From the NCBI RefSeq assembly GCF_001882345.1, contig NZ_MINL01000001.1:3853852-3917851 (forward strand): DNA of 64,000 bases. Direction: 5' to 3'. Of the stretch, positions 55,109 to 64,000 are shown piece after piece. The position numbers and the translations under genes were made by a program. The stretch is from Halomonas sp. QHL1. Its GTDB lineage: Bacteria > Pseudomonadota > Gammaproteobacteria > Pseudomonadales > Halomonadaceae. The notes under the pieces were generated by a model, which ran no database searches, was not told the DNA's origin, and saw nothing but the letters and a program-made list of their open reading frames with translations. Within the stretch, counting starts at the first letter, position 1; the number at the start of each line of letters is the position of its first letter.

Positions 55109-56428
55109 ATGCGACTCGCACGTCACTTGCCTGTTACCACGCTAGCGGCCGCCATTGCCATGTCGGGCCACGCCCAGGCGCAAACCGAAATTACCGTGGC
55201 CACGGTTAACAACAACGATATGGTGATTATGCAGAGCCTCACCGAGGCATTTGAAGAAGCTCACCCCGATATCACCCTGGACTGGGTGGTGCTTGAGGAG
55301 AACGTGCTACGTCAGCGCATGACCACCGATATTGCTACTGGTGGCGGCCAATTCGACGTGATGACCATCGGTACTTACGAAGTACCTATTTGGGCAGAGC
55401 GCGGCTGGCTGTCTCCCCTGGATAGTCTGCCCGATGCCTACAACGAAGACGATCTGCTGACCTCGGTACGCGATGGCTTGAGCCTGGATGGCACGCTTCA
55501 CGCGCTGCCGTTTTATGCCGAAAGCTCGATGATGTACTACCGCCAGGATCTGTTTGAGAAGGCGGGTATTGAAATGAGCGATCAGCCCACCTGGGAAGAA
55601 GTGCGTGAGTGGGCGGGCGAGTTGCACGGCAGCGAAGAGGGGCTGGCCGGTATCTGTCTGCGCGGTAAACCAGGCTGGGGCGAAAACATGGCCTTTGTCT
55701 CCACCCTGGTGAACACCTACGGTGGCCGCTGGTTTGACGAAGAGTGGAACCCTGAACTCAACTCTGAGGAGTGGGTTAGCGCTATCCAGTTCTATGTCGA
55801 TTTGCTCAATGACTACGGTCCCCCAGGCGCAAGCTCCAACGGCTTTAACGAAAACCTGGCGCTGTTCTCACGCGGCAACTGCGCTATGTGGGTGGATGCC
55901 ACGTCGGCAGCGGGCAAGCTGTATGACGGCAATGAGTCCGATGTTGCGGACAGCTTAGGCTTTGCTCCGGCACCGGTGGCAGAAACACCTAAAGGCTCAC
56001 ACTGGTTGTGGTCCTGGGCGCTAGCTATCCCAGCCTCTTCAGAGAACCAGGAAGCGGCACGCGAGTTTATTACCTGGGCGACCTCACAAGAGTACATTGA
56101 ACTGGTCGGTGAAACCCAAGGCTGGACCAGCGTGCCGCCAGGTACACGTGAGTCGACCTACGCCAATGAGCAGTACACCGAAGCAGCCCCCTTTGCTGAC
56201 TTCGTGCTAAAGGCTATTCAGGACGCCGACCCAACCGACTCTACCCTGGAACCCAACCCCTACGTGGGTGTGCAGTTCGTCGGCATTCCAGAGTTTCAGT
56301 CGATCGGTACCCAGGTAGGCCAAACCATTGCCGCAGCGCTAACCGGTGACACCACGGTGGAGCAGGCGTTAGAAAGTGCTCAGCGTGCCACCGAACGCAC
56401 CATGCAGCGGGCTGGTTATCTAGATTGA
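55109..56428 (+). CDS. smoE: ABC polyol (sorbitol/mannitol) solute-binding protein
   Basis: Periplasmic binding protein of 439 residues, family 1 extracellular binding protein. Signal peptide ends AQA-QT near residue 25; LTEAFEEAHPDITLDWVVLEEN and FDVMTIGTYEVPIWAERGWL match SmoE/MtlE proteins of sorbitol/mannitol importers. GGAG ribosome binding site before the ATG. A 13-pair hairpin follows its stop. The neighbouring dehydrogenases for sorbitol and mannitol support the substrate. Confidence 0.9.
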   Translation: MRLARHLPVTTLAAAIAMSGHAQAQTEITVATVNNNDMVIMQSLTEAFEEAHPDITLDWVVLEENVLRQRMTTDIATGGGQFDVMTIGTYEVPIWAERGWLSPLDSLPDAYNEDDLLTSVRDGLSLDGTLHALPFYAESSMMYYRQDLFEKAGIEMSDQPTWEEVREWAGELHGSEEGLAGICLRGKPGWGENMAFVSTLVNTYGGRWFDEEWNPELNSEEWVSAIQFYVDLLNDYGPPGASSNGFNENLALFSRGNCAMWVDATSAAGKLYDGNESDVADSLGFAPAPVAETPKGSHWLWSWALAIPASSENQEAAREFITWATSQEYIELVGETQGWTSVPPGTRESTYANEQYTEAAPFADFVLKAIQDADPTDSTLEPNPYVGVQFVGIPEFQSIGTQVGQTIAAALTGDTTVEQALESAQRATERTMQRAGYLD

Positions 56429-56433
56429 TGGCC

Positions 56434-56468
56434 GCAATGCCTGCCTTGACTAGCTAGGCAGGCATTGC
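56434..56468 (+). other. Intercistronic hairpin after smoE
   Basis: GCAATGCCTGCCT and AGGCAGGCATTGC pair perfectly over 13 bases with a nine-base loop and no T-run. In the position of the malE-malF intercistronic element, it probably stabilises the binding-protein message. Confidence 0.78.
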
Positions 56469-56495
56469 ACCCACACTGTTTCTGCAGGTATTCCC

Positions 56496-57386
56496 ATGAA
56501 TAAAACACGTGCTTCCGGCCGTACAGTCGGTGGGCTGAGAACGCTGTCGCTCCAAGCGCCGGCCGTGACGCTACTGCTGCTATGGATGATTGTGCCGCTA
56601 GGCATGACGCTGTGGTTCTCCTTTCAGTATTACAACCTGCTAATGCCTGGCATGACCGGCTTTGCCGGGTTGGAAAACTATGAATATCTTCTCACCGACC
56701 CAGCCCTTTGGGCCGCCATGGGCAACACGCTGCTGCTGGTAGGTTGGGTGTTGGCGATTACCGTGGTAGGCGGCACCCTGCTGGCGGTGCTGTTCCAACA
56801 GGAGTTTGCAGGTCGCGGGATCGCCCGTGTGTTGGCGATCTCGCCCTTTTTTGTGATGCCCACCGTTAGTGCTCTGGTGTGGAAAAATATGATGATGCAT
56901 CCCTCCAATGGGGTGCTGGCGTGGCTGTCTGAGTCTATCGGCCTGCCCGCCGTCGACTGGTTCTCCTCGCTGCCGCTGACCTCGATTGTGATCATCGTGG
57001 CGTGGCAGTGGCTACCGTTTGCGCTGTTGATTCTGCTTACCGCAATGCAGTCGCTGGATGAAGATCAGGTGGAAGCGGCACGTATGGATGGGGCAGGACC
57101 GGTGGCGATTTTCTTCTTTATCACTCTGCCGCATCTAAAGCGTGCCATCAGCGTAGTCATCATGATCGAGATGATCTTCCTGCTGACCATTTTTGCCGAG
57201 ATTTTTGTCACCACCTCCGGTGGCCCAGGCTTGGCGACCACCAATCTGGCTTACCTGATTTACATTCGTGCGCTACTTGATTTCGACGTGGGCACTGCCT
57301 CCGCCGGTGGGGTGATCGCGATCATTCTCGCCAATATCGTGGCGATCTTCCTGGTCCGTATGGTGGCCAAAAACCTGGAAGACTAG
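56496..57386 (+). CDS. smoF: ABC polyol transporter permease 1
   Basis: Inner-membrane permease of 296 residues with six helices, MalF-like. The EAA loop that docks with the ATPase is present (VEAARMDGAGPVAIFFFITLP, in the last third). The N-terminal helix APAVTLLLLWMIVPLGMTLWFSF is typical of sorbitol/mannitol systems. The second permease follows after 29 bases. Confidence 0.92.
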   Translation: MNKTRASGRTVGGLRTLSLQAPAVTLLLLWMIVPLGMTLWFSFQYYNLLMPGMTGFAGLENYEYLLTDPALWAAMGNTLLLVGWVLAITVVGGTLLAVLFQQEFAGRGIARVLAISPFFVMPTVSALVWKNMMMHPSNGVLAWLSESIGLPAVDWFSSLPLTSIVIIVAWQWLPFALLILLTAMQSLDEDQVEAARMDGAGPVAIFFFITLPHLKRAISVVIMIEMIFLLTIFAEIFVTTSGGPGLATTNLAYLIYIRALLDFDVGTASAGGVIAIILANIVAIFLVRMVAKNLED

Positions 57387-57415
57387 ACCGGCATTTGTGT
57401 CCTGGGAGTACTTCG

Positions 57416-58282
57416 ATGACAACATTAAGTTCCAAAACGGCAGCGCCACGCTCGGTGTCAGGATGGCGCTCAGCGCAAAGCAAGCGCATCTTGCTGACGC
57501 TTTTGGGTTGGACGGTGGCGCTGGTGATCTTCTTTCCGATTTTCTGGATGATCCTCACCGGGTTTAAAACCGAATCGGCGGCGATTGCTGATCCTACGCT
57601 GATTTTTTCGCCCACTTTAGAGAGCTACCAAGCGGTACAGGAGCGCTCGGGCTACGCACGATTTGCGCTTAATAGCGTTGCGGTGGCGTTTGGCTCTACG
57701 TTTTTAGCGCTGCTCCTGGCGATTCCGGCGGCCTACGCCATGGCCTTTTTGCCCACTAAGCGTACTAAGGGCACGTTGCTATGGATGCTCTCTACCAAGA
57801 TGCTGCCCTCGGTGGGCGTGCTGGTGCCGATTTATCTGATCTTCCGAGACACCGGGCTGCTCGACACCCGCACCGGGCTGATCATCATTTACACCCTGAT
57901 GAACCTGCCGATTGTGGTGTGGATGCTCTACACCTTCTTTAAAGATATGCCCAAAGACATTCTTGAAGCAGGGCGTATGGACGGTGCCTCGACCCTCCAG
58001 GAAGTGTTCTTTCTGCTACTGCCGCTAACGCTGCCGGGCATCGCTTCAACGGGCCTGCTATCGGTCATTTTGAGTTGGAACGAGGCGTTCTGGAGTCTCA
58101 ACCTGACGACCTCAAATGCAGCGCCGTTAACCGCTTATATTGCCTCATTCTCGAGCCCAGAGGGGCTGTTCTGGGCCAAGCTGTCCGCTGCTTCCACCAT
58201 GGCGATTGCGCCAATTTTGATACTCGGTTGGATGACCCAAAAACAAATGGTACGTGGCCTGACCTTTGGTGCCGTCAAGTAA
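57416..58282 (+). CDS. smoG: ABC polyol transporter permease 2
   Basis: Partner permease of 288 residues, MalG-like, six helices and an EAA loop (LEAGRMDGASTLQEVFFLLLP). The segment FFPIFWMILTGFKTESAA near the N-terminus and WNEAFWSLNLTTSNAAPLTAYI near the end are characteristic. The ATG at 57416 is preceded by GGGAG; an in-frame codon at 57395 has no site. The ATPase gene follows 12 bases on. Confidence 0.92.
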   Translation: MTTLSSKTAAPRSVSGWRSAQSKRILLTLLGWTVALVIFFPIFWMILTGFKTESAAIADPTLIFSPTLESYQAVQERSGYARFALNSVAVAFGSTFLALLLAIPAAYAMAFLPTKRTKGTLLWMLSTKMLPSVGVLVPIYLIFRDTGLLDTRTGLIIIYTLMNLPIVVWMLYTFFKDMPKDILEAGRMDGASTLQEVFFLLLPLTLPGIASTGLLSVILSWNEAFWSLNLTTSNAAPLTAYIASFSSPEGLFWAKLSAASTMAIAPILILGWMTQKQMVRGLTFGAVK

Positions 58283-58294
58283 AGGATTTTCCTC

Positions 58295-59442
<1,148 letters not shown>

Positions 59443-59446
<4 letters not shown>

Positions 59447-60123
59447 GGACGCTCATCTTTGACTGCGATGGCGTGCTGGTCGACAGCGAGGCCCTTGCGG
59501 AAGGTACGCTGGCGGAGTACCTCTCCCGCTGGCTGCCCGATCTGAATATTGACCAAGCGCTTGGTCAAGCCTTGGGGATGACCACCGGGGATATCCTGCA
59601 TCATCTGGAAGCGTTAAGTGCCCACAAGCTGCCAATCGATGCCACAGAGCAGGTGGACACCGCCATTGAAGCGCGTCTGGCGCGGGAGCTTAAAGCCATA
59701 GACGGTGCCGATAAGGCAATTCGGGGCATCAGCTTGGAAAAGGCGGTGGTTTCCAACAGTCGGCGCAGCCGCGTATTGGCGTCACTGGCAAGCACGGGGT
59801 TGGCCAGGGCCTTGGGCGAGGTGCCTATTTTTACCGCTGATCAGGTGGCCCACCCCAAGCCTGACCCCGCGCTCTATCGCCTGGCAGCCTCCCATTTAGG
59901 CCAAGTGCCGCGGGATTGCCTGGTGGTGGAAGATAGCGTGGCCGGAGTGACCGCCGCCCATGCCGCGGGCATGTGTGTGATTGGGTTTGTCGGCGCCAGC
60001 CATGTGGATGCCGAGCAGTCGGCGCGGCTTATTCAAGCTGGCGCCTGGCGCATTTTAGAGCACATGCACGGCCTGGAAGCCTTGATAGACGAGTGGCAAG
60101 CCGATAGCCACCCGGCTAATTGA
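59443..60123 (+). CDS. HAD-superfamily sugar phosphatase-like hydrolase
   Basis: A 226-residue HAD-IA protein. Motif I DCDGVLVDSE (nucleophile and acid aspartates), motif II serine in VVSNSRRS, motif III lysine with HPKPDPALYRLA, and motif IV VVEDSVAGVTAAHAAG. In sorbitol/mannitol operons of alpha- and gammaproteobacteria such a gene often follows the ATPase; it may dephosphorylate a dead-end polyol or sugar phosphate. Substrate unknown. Confidence 0.9.
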
Positions 60124-60155
60124 TAAAGGCTCCGCTGAGTAACCTGGAGATAACG

Positions 60156-60941
60156 ATGAAATTAAACAATAAAGTTGCGGTGATTACCGGCGGAGCTCGG
60201 GGCATTGGTTTGGCCATTGCCCAGCGTTATTTAAGCGAAGGGGCCAGCGTGGTAGTGGCGGATATTGACCGGGGCGCTATTGATGATGCTTTAGCGACGC
60301 TGCAGCAACAGGTGCCTGCTGAAAAGGTGATGGGGGTCGAGTTGAATGTCTGCGATCAGGTGTCAATTGATGCCATGGTCAAAGCAGTAACGGATCGCTT
60401 TGACGGCATCGATATTCTGGTCAATAACGCTGCGATTTTTGATATGGCGCCGGTGCTTGAAGTCACTGAGGAAAGCTTTGATACGCAGTTTGCGGTCAAT
60501 ACCAAGGGCATGTTTTTTACCTTGCAGGCGGTTGCCCGTTCGATGGTGGCCCGTGGTCAGGGGGGCAAGATCATCAATATGGCTTCCCAGGCAGGTCGCC
60601 GCGGTGAAGCCCTGGTAAGCGTTTACTGCGCCAGCAAAGCCGCGGTGATCAGCCTTACTCAATCCAGCGGGTTGGATCTAATCAAACACCGTATCAACGT
60701 CAACGGCATCGCCCCCGGAGTGGTGGACACGCCGATGTGGGAAGAGGTCGACGCAATGTTTGCCCGTTATGAGAACCGTCCGCTCGGCGAGAAAAAACGC
60801 CTAGTAGGCGAAGCGGTTCCCTTCGGGCGTATGGGCCTGCCGGAAGATCATACCGGCGCAGCGGTTTTTCTGGCCAGCCAGGACAGCGATTACGTGGTCG
60901 CCCAGACGCTCAATGTCGATGGCGGCAACTGGATGAGTTGA
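60156..60941 (+). CDS. smoS: SDR-family polyol (sorbitol) dehydrogenase
   Basis: NAD-dependent short-chain dehydrogenase of 261 residues, predicted to oxidise D-sorbitol to D-fructose, or galactitol or L-iditol. Cofactor motif TGGARGIG near the start, NNAA, catalytic S in NMASQAG, and YCASK. The segment GVVDTPMWEEVDAMFARYENRP is like known SmoS enzymes. The ATG at 60156 has GGAG before it; an in-frame TTG at 60120 overlaps the HAD stop and is less likely. The kinase gene follows after seven bases. Confidence 0.9.
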   Translation: MKLNNKVAVITGGARGIGLAIAQRYLSEGASVVVADIDRGAIDDALATLQQQVPAEKVMGVELNVCDQVSIDAMVKAVTDRFDGIDILVNNAAIFDMAPVLEVTEESFDTQFAVNTKGMFFTLQAVARSMVARGQGGKIINMASQAGRRGEALVSVYCASKAAVISLTQSSGLDLIKHRINVNGIAPGVVDTPMWEEVDAMFARYENRPLGEKKRLVGEAVPFGRMGLPEDHTGAAVFLASQDSDYVVAQTLNVDGGNWMS

Positions 60942-60948
60942 GGTTGCC

Positions 60949-61569
60949 ATGACCCCTGATCTTGATGCCTTAGCACAACAGATTATTCATGCCGCCGAAG
61001 GCGCTTCGCGTTACCTGGTCGCGCTGGCAGGGCCGCCGGGAGCGGGGAAGTCCTATCGCAGCGCCCAGCTCTGCGATGCCATTAATCAGCGCTTGCCGGG
61101 CCAGGTCGGGCTGGTGCCCATGGATGGCTACCACTTCGATAACGCCGTTTTGGGCGAGGAGCAGGTGCCGGTAAAAGGCGCGCCCCACACCTTTGATGTA
61201 GAGGGGCTTCGCTGCGACCTCGAGCGCATCCGCCAAGCAGTTCACCCGGTAGCGGTACCCGTGTTTGACCGCCCGCTGGATCTCGCCCGTGCCGGTGGCC
61301 GACTCATCACTCTTGAGCAGCGCATCGTCATTGTCGAGGGCAACTACCTGCTGCTGGATCGCTCCCCCTGGCGCGAACTGCGCCCGCTGTTTGATTGGAC
61401 GCTATTTATAGACGTCGATGACGTCGTGCTGGTTGAGCGGCTGATCAATCGCTGGCTTGAGATGGGCCAGGGGCGAGCCGGGGCGCTGGAGCGCACTCAT
61501 CACAAAGATATGCTCAACGCTCAATTAATCAAAAATTGCTGTTTACCGCCCGACCAGCGCTGGCGGTAG
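60949..61569 (+). CDS. P-loop sugar/nucleoside kinase (FrcK/YggC-like)
   Basis: A 206-residue P-loop kinase of the uridine kinase/phosphoribulokinase/pantothenate kinase group. Walker A GPPGAGKSY at about 27-35, PMDGYHFDN, and VIVEGNYLLLD are the marks of the YggC/FrcK branch. FrcK proteins sit in fructose operons and are proposed fructokinases. Here it would phosphorylate the fructose made by the two polyol dehydrogenases. Starts seven bases after smoS. Confidence 0.85.
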   Translation: MTPDLDALAQQIIHAAEGASRYLVALAGPPGAGKSYRSAQLCDAINQRLPGQVGLVPMDGYHFDNAVLGEEQVPVKGAPHTFDVEGLRCDLERIRQAVHPVAVPVFDRPLDLARAGGRLITLEQRIVIVEGNYLLLDRSPWRELRPLFDWTLFIDVDDVVLVERLINRWLEMGQGRAGALERTHHKDMLNAQLIKNCCLPPDQRWR

Positions 61570-61656
61570 CCCTTTTTGTTAGCGCTCTTATATCGCTACT
61601 TGTTACCTGTCTTTATTCACCCCATCGCGCCAAGTAGGCCTTGGCTGGAGAGTCCC

Positions 61657-63144
61657 ATGACCCGTCTTAACAATCATAACCTGGGCACGCTAACCGACGA
61701 TGTTGCCAAACCTCAATATGACCGCAAGACGCTAACCCCCGGCATCGTGCACATCGGCGTCGGCGGCTTTCACCGCGCTCATCAGGCGATGTACCTGGAT
61801 GCCTTGATGAACCAGGGCGAAGCGCTGGATTGGGGCATTGTTGGCGTGGGCGTGATGCCTGGCGACAAACGCATGCAGCAGGCGCTGGCAGCGCAGGATT
61901 ATCTCTATACCTTGGTGGTGAAACACCCTGATGGCCAGTATGAGCCGCGGGTCATTGGCAGTATGGTGAATTACCTGTTTGCACCGGAAGAGACCGAGGC
62001 AGTAATCGAGCAGATGGCCGATCCGGAGATTCGCATTGTGTCGCTGACAGTGACCGAAGGCGGATACAATTTTCACCCGGTGAGCGGCGAATTCGACCTC
62101 GATAACCCCCAGGTACGCGCCGATCTTGCTAACCCTACCCAGCCCACCACCAGCTTCGGGCTGGTGGTGGAAGCGCTCGCCCGCCGCCGTACGCGGGGCA
62201 TTGCGCCGTTCACCGTGATGTCCTGCGATAATATTCAAGGTAATGGCGACGTGGCCAAGCGTATGTTTGGCGCCTATGCCCAGGCGCGGGACGCCGAGCT
62301 AGGCGCCTGGGTTGCCAGCGAAGTGGCGTTCCCCAACGCCATGGTGGATCGTATTACCCCGGTGACGTCGCCTACGGATATTGATGAACTGAGTCAGCGT
62401 TTTGGGGTAGAGGATACCTGGCCGGTGGTCTCCGAACCCTTCACCCAGTGGGTGTTGGAAGACCACTTCCCCCTTGGGCGTCCGGCGTTTGATAAAGTGG
62501 GTGTCCAAGTGGTGGAGGATGTCGAACCCTACGAGCTAATGAAGCTACGCCTGCTCAACGCCAGCCACCAGGCGCTGACCTATTTTGGCTATTTAGCCGG
62601 ATACCGCTATGCCCATGAGGTGTGCCAAGATCCGCTATTCGTTGATTTTTTACTGGGCTATATGCGCGAAGAGGGCACGCCGACCTTGGCGCCAGTGCCG
62701 GGGGTTGATTTGGAAACCTACCGCTTAACGCTGATTGAGCGCTTCGCCAATCCGCAAATCAAAGATACCTTGGCACGCCTCTGCGCCGAGAGCTCTGACC
62801 GCATTCCTAAGTGGCTAGTGCCGGTGATTCGCCAACAGTTGGCCCAAGGTGGCGAGATAGAGCGCAGCGCCGCCGTGGTGGCCAGCTGGGCGCGCTACGC
62901 TGAAGGGGTAGACGAGCAGGGTGAGCCCATTGAAATTGTCGATCGCTTGAAAGCGCCGCTCATGGCGATTGCTGCCGAGAATCGCCAGCGGCCAACGGCC
63001 TTTATCGAAAACCGCGAGCTGTTTGGCGACTTAATCGACAGCACCCGTTTTGTTGAAGCCTATTTAGCTGCTCTAAGTTCACTGCACGAACGTGGCGCAC
63101 GCGCTACGCTAGAGGGTCTGGCGTCGTCCAAAGGAACATTGTGA
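61657..63144 (+). CDS. mtlK: Mannitol 2-dehydrogenase family protein
   Basis: NAD-dependent long-chain polyol dehydrogenase of 495 residues, predicted to oxidise mannitol to fructose or arabitol to xylulose. The cofactor segment VHIGVGGFHRAHQAMYLDAL is near the N-terminus. The catalytic K-x4-N-x2-H motif is K296, N301, H304 (KLRLLNASH), one residue off the well-known Pseudomonas enzyme (K295/N300/H303). The ATG at 61657 has GGAGAG upstream, preferred over the ATG at 61576. Its TGA shares an A with the start of the next gene. Confidence 0.94.
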   Translation: MTRLNNHNLGTLTDDVAKPQYDRKTLTPGIVHIGVGGFHRAHQAMYLDALMNQGEALDWGIVGVGVMPGDKRMQQALAAQDYLYTLVVKHPDGQYEPRVIGSMVNYLFAPEETEAVIEQMADPEIRIVSLTVTEGGYNFHPVSGEFDLDNPQVRADLANPTQPTTSFGLVVEALARRRTRGIAPFTVMSCDNIQGNGDVAKRMFGAYAQARDAELGAWVASEVAFPNAMVDRITPVTSPTDIDELSQRFGVEDTWPVVSEPFTQWVLEDHFPLGRPAFDKVGVQVVEDVEPYELMKLRLLNASHQALTYFGYLAGYRYAHEVCQDPLFVDFLLGYMREEGTPTLAPVPGVDLETYRLTLIERFANPQIKDTLARLCAESSDRIPKWLVPVIRQQLAQGGEIERSAAVVASWARYAEGVDEQGEPIEIVDRLKAPLMAIAAENRQRPTAFIENRELFGDLIDSTRFVEAYLAALSSLHERGARATLEGLASSKGTL

Positions 63145-64000
63145 TGTATATCGGGGTAGATTGCGGTACCCAGAGTACCAAGGTAGTGGTGGTAGACGTT
63201 GAGCGGGGCAAGATTCTGGCTGAAGCAAGCCGCCCCCATCACCTGGAAGAGGGCGAAAATGGCCGCCGAGAGCAGGCGCCCGCGGAGTGGTTAGCCGCCC
63301 TAAAAGAGGCTTTTTTTGCCGCACTGGACAAAGCCGGTGTCTCGGCCAGCCAAGTGCGCGGCATCGGCGTCTCCGGCCAGCAGCACGGCATGGTCGCACT
63401 CGATGGCGAAGGTGTGCCGGTTTACCCCGCCAAGCTGTGGTGCGATACCGAGACCAGCGCCCAGAACGCTGATTTAGTTGCCCGACTGGGTGGCGAGGCA
63501 GGCTGTTTAGAGAAGCTGGGGCTGGTGCTGCAAACCGGCTATACCGCGTCTAAAGTCGCTTGGCTGCGGGAGCGGCAGCCGGATGCTTATCGGCGTATCG
63601 AGAGCCTACTGCTGCCCCACGACTACCTTAATTTCTGGCTCACCGGTGAACGGGTCACCGAGGCGGGCGATGCCTCCGGCACTGGCTACTTCGATACCCT
63701 TAAGCGCTGCTGGCAGCTGGATGTTTTTGCCGAGATAGCCCCAGAACTAGACCCCAAGCGGGTACTCCCCCGCGTGCTGGAAGCCCATGAGCCGGTAGGC
63801 GTTGTGCGCCCGGCGGTGGCCCGTGAGCTGGGGCTGGGCGAAAATGTTGTCGTCTCCTCCGGCGGCGGCGACAATATGTTGGGTGCCATTGGCACCGGCA
63901 ATATTACCCCAGGGCTAATCACGCTGAGTCTGGGCACCTCCGGCACCGTTTGCGCTTACTCGGCTACCCCTATTGAGTGCGATAACGCCATGGTCGCCAA
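63144..64000 (+). CDS. xylB: Xylulokinase (3' end outside window)
   Basis: The first 285 or so residues of an FGGY-family kinase. YIGVDCGTQSTKVVVVD (phosphate-binding), GVSGQQHGMVALD and LWCDTE, GDASGTGYFD and SLGTSGTVCAYS are all as in XylB. It converts D-xylulose to xylulose 5-phosphate; its place after the long-chain polyol dehydrogenase suggests D-arabitol (oxidised to D-xylulose) is also a substrate of the pathway. Coupled to mtlK by one shared base (TGATG). Confidence 0.93.
   Translation, partial: MYIGVDCGTQSTKVVVVDVERGKILAEASRPHHLEEGENGRREQAPAEWLAALKEAFFAALDKAGVSASQVRGIGVSGQQHGMVALDGEGVPVYPAKLWCDTETSAQNADLVARLGGEAGCLEKLGLVLQTGYTASKVAWLRERQPDAYRRIESLLLPHDYLNFWLTGERVTEAGDASGTGYFDTLKRCWQLDVFAEIAPELDPKRVLPRVLEAHEPVGVVRPAVARELGLGENVVVSSGGGDNMLGAIGTGNITPGLITLSLGTSGTVCAYSATPIECDNAMVA

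Overview
The window reads as chromosome of a halophilic or marine gammaproteobacterium, most likely Halomonas or a close relative (Halomonadaceae). This is inferred from the moderately high G+C, the combination of families (TRAP and ABC solute transporters, an OpgG-type glucan protein, LpxL/LpxR-type lipid A enzymes, a YghU-type glutathione enzyme) and the acidic character of exported proteins. No rRNA, tRNA, insertion sequence, phage gene or CRISPR array was seen. Coding density is high, with 65 protein genes supported.

Region by region. 1-11,270: the end of an ECF41-type sigma factor, a manganese exporter (MntP), a PAS-GGDEF diguanylate cyclase, an AraC-type regulator divergent from a two-gene RND efflux pump (adaptor lipoprotein and permease), a phosphoribosyltransferase, a GFA-family protein and a CDP-alcohol phosphatidyltransferase. 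11,270-19,780: an unusual cluster built of pterin/flavin-pathway relatives: a zinc-less BchC-like MDR oxidoreductase, a PTPS/QueD homologue without the usual catalytic residues, a glycosyltransferase-methyltransferase fusion, a YbhN-like membrane protein, a RibD reductase domain alone, a GTP cyclohydrolase II with a decayed RibB-like N-terminus, a creatininase-family amidohydrolase and an FkbM methyltransferase. This is the best candidate in the window for an undescribed system; I propose a glycosylated and methylated pterin- or pyrimidine-derived metabolite. 19,829-26,412: cell-envelope genes: OpgG, a membrane sulfatase-fold transferase, ManC, and an LpxL-type acyltransferase between two DUF4870 paralogues.

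26,485-42,202: a VOC protein, a zinc-ribbon methyltransferase, an MFS carrier, a four-gene acyl-CoA oxidation set (dehydrogenase, synthetase, 3-hydroxyacyl-CoA dehydrogenase, enoyl-CoA hydratase), a LysE exporter, glutathione enzymes, YaeQ, an LpxR-like lipid A deacylase, a small conserved protein, a YgeA-type racemase, and an ohr/ohrR peroxide-defence pair. 42,293-47,078: a gluconate unit: promoter and GntR-type operator, TRAP transporter (three genes), gluconokinase and a LacI-type regulator. 47,149-53,824: a MOSC protein, a DMT exporter, OsmC, a PRC-barrel protein, an L,D-transpeptidase, a 2OG-Fe(II) oxygenase, two Nudix hydrolases and a NIF3/CutA-like protein. 53,966-64,000: a polyol operon: SorC-type regulator, SmoEFGK-type ABC importer, HAD phosphatase, SDR polyol dehydrogenase, FrcK-like kinase, mannitol 2-dehydrogenase and the start of a xylulokinase. 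Hexitols would be oxidised to fructose and phosphorylated; the xylulokinase suggests pentitols such as D-arabitol also enter.

Regulatory structure visible by eye includes perfect hairpins after both solute-binding-protein genes (43,513 and 56,434), a near-perfect palindrome between ohrR and ohr, a PsrA-like palindrome before the acyl-CoA dehydrogenase, a perfect 13-bp direct repeat before ribA, and several rho-independent terminators. All homology statements come from reading motifs and recalling families; no database search was run.
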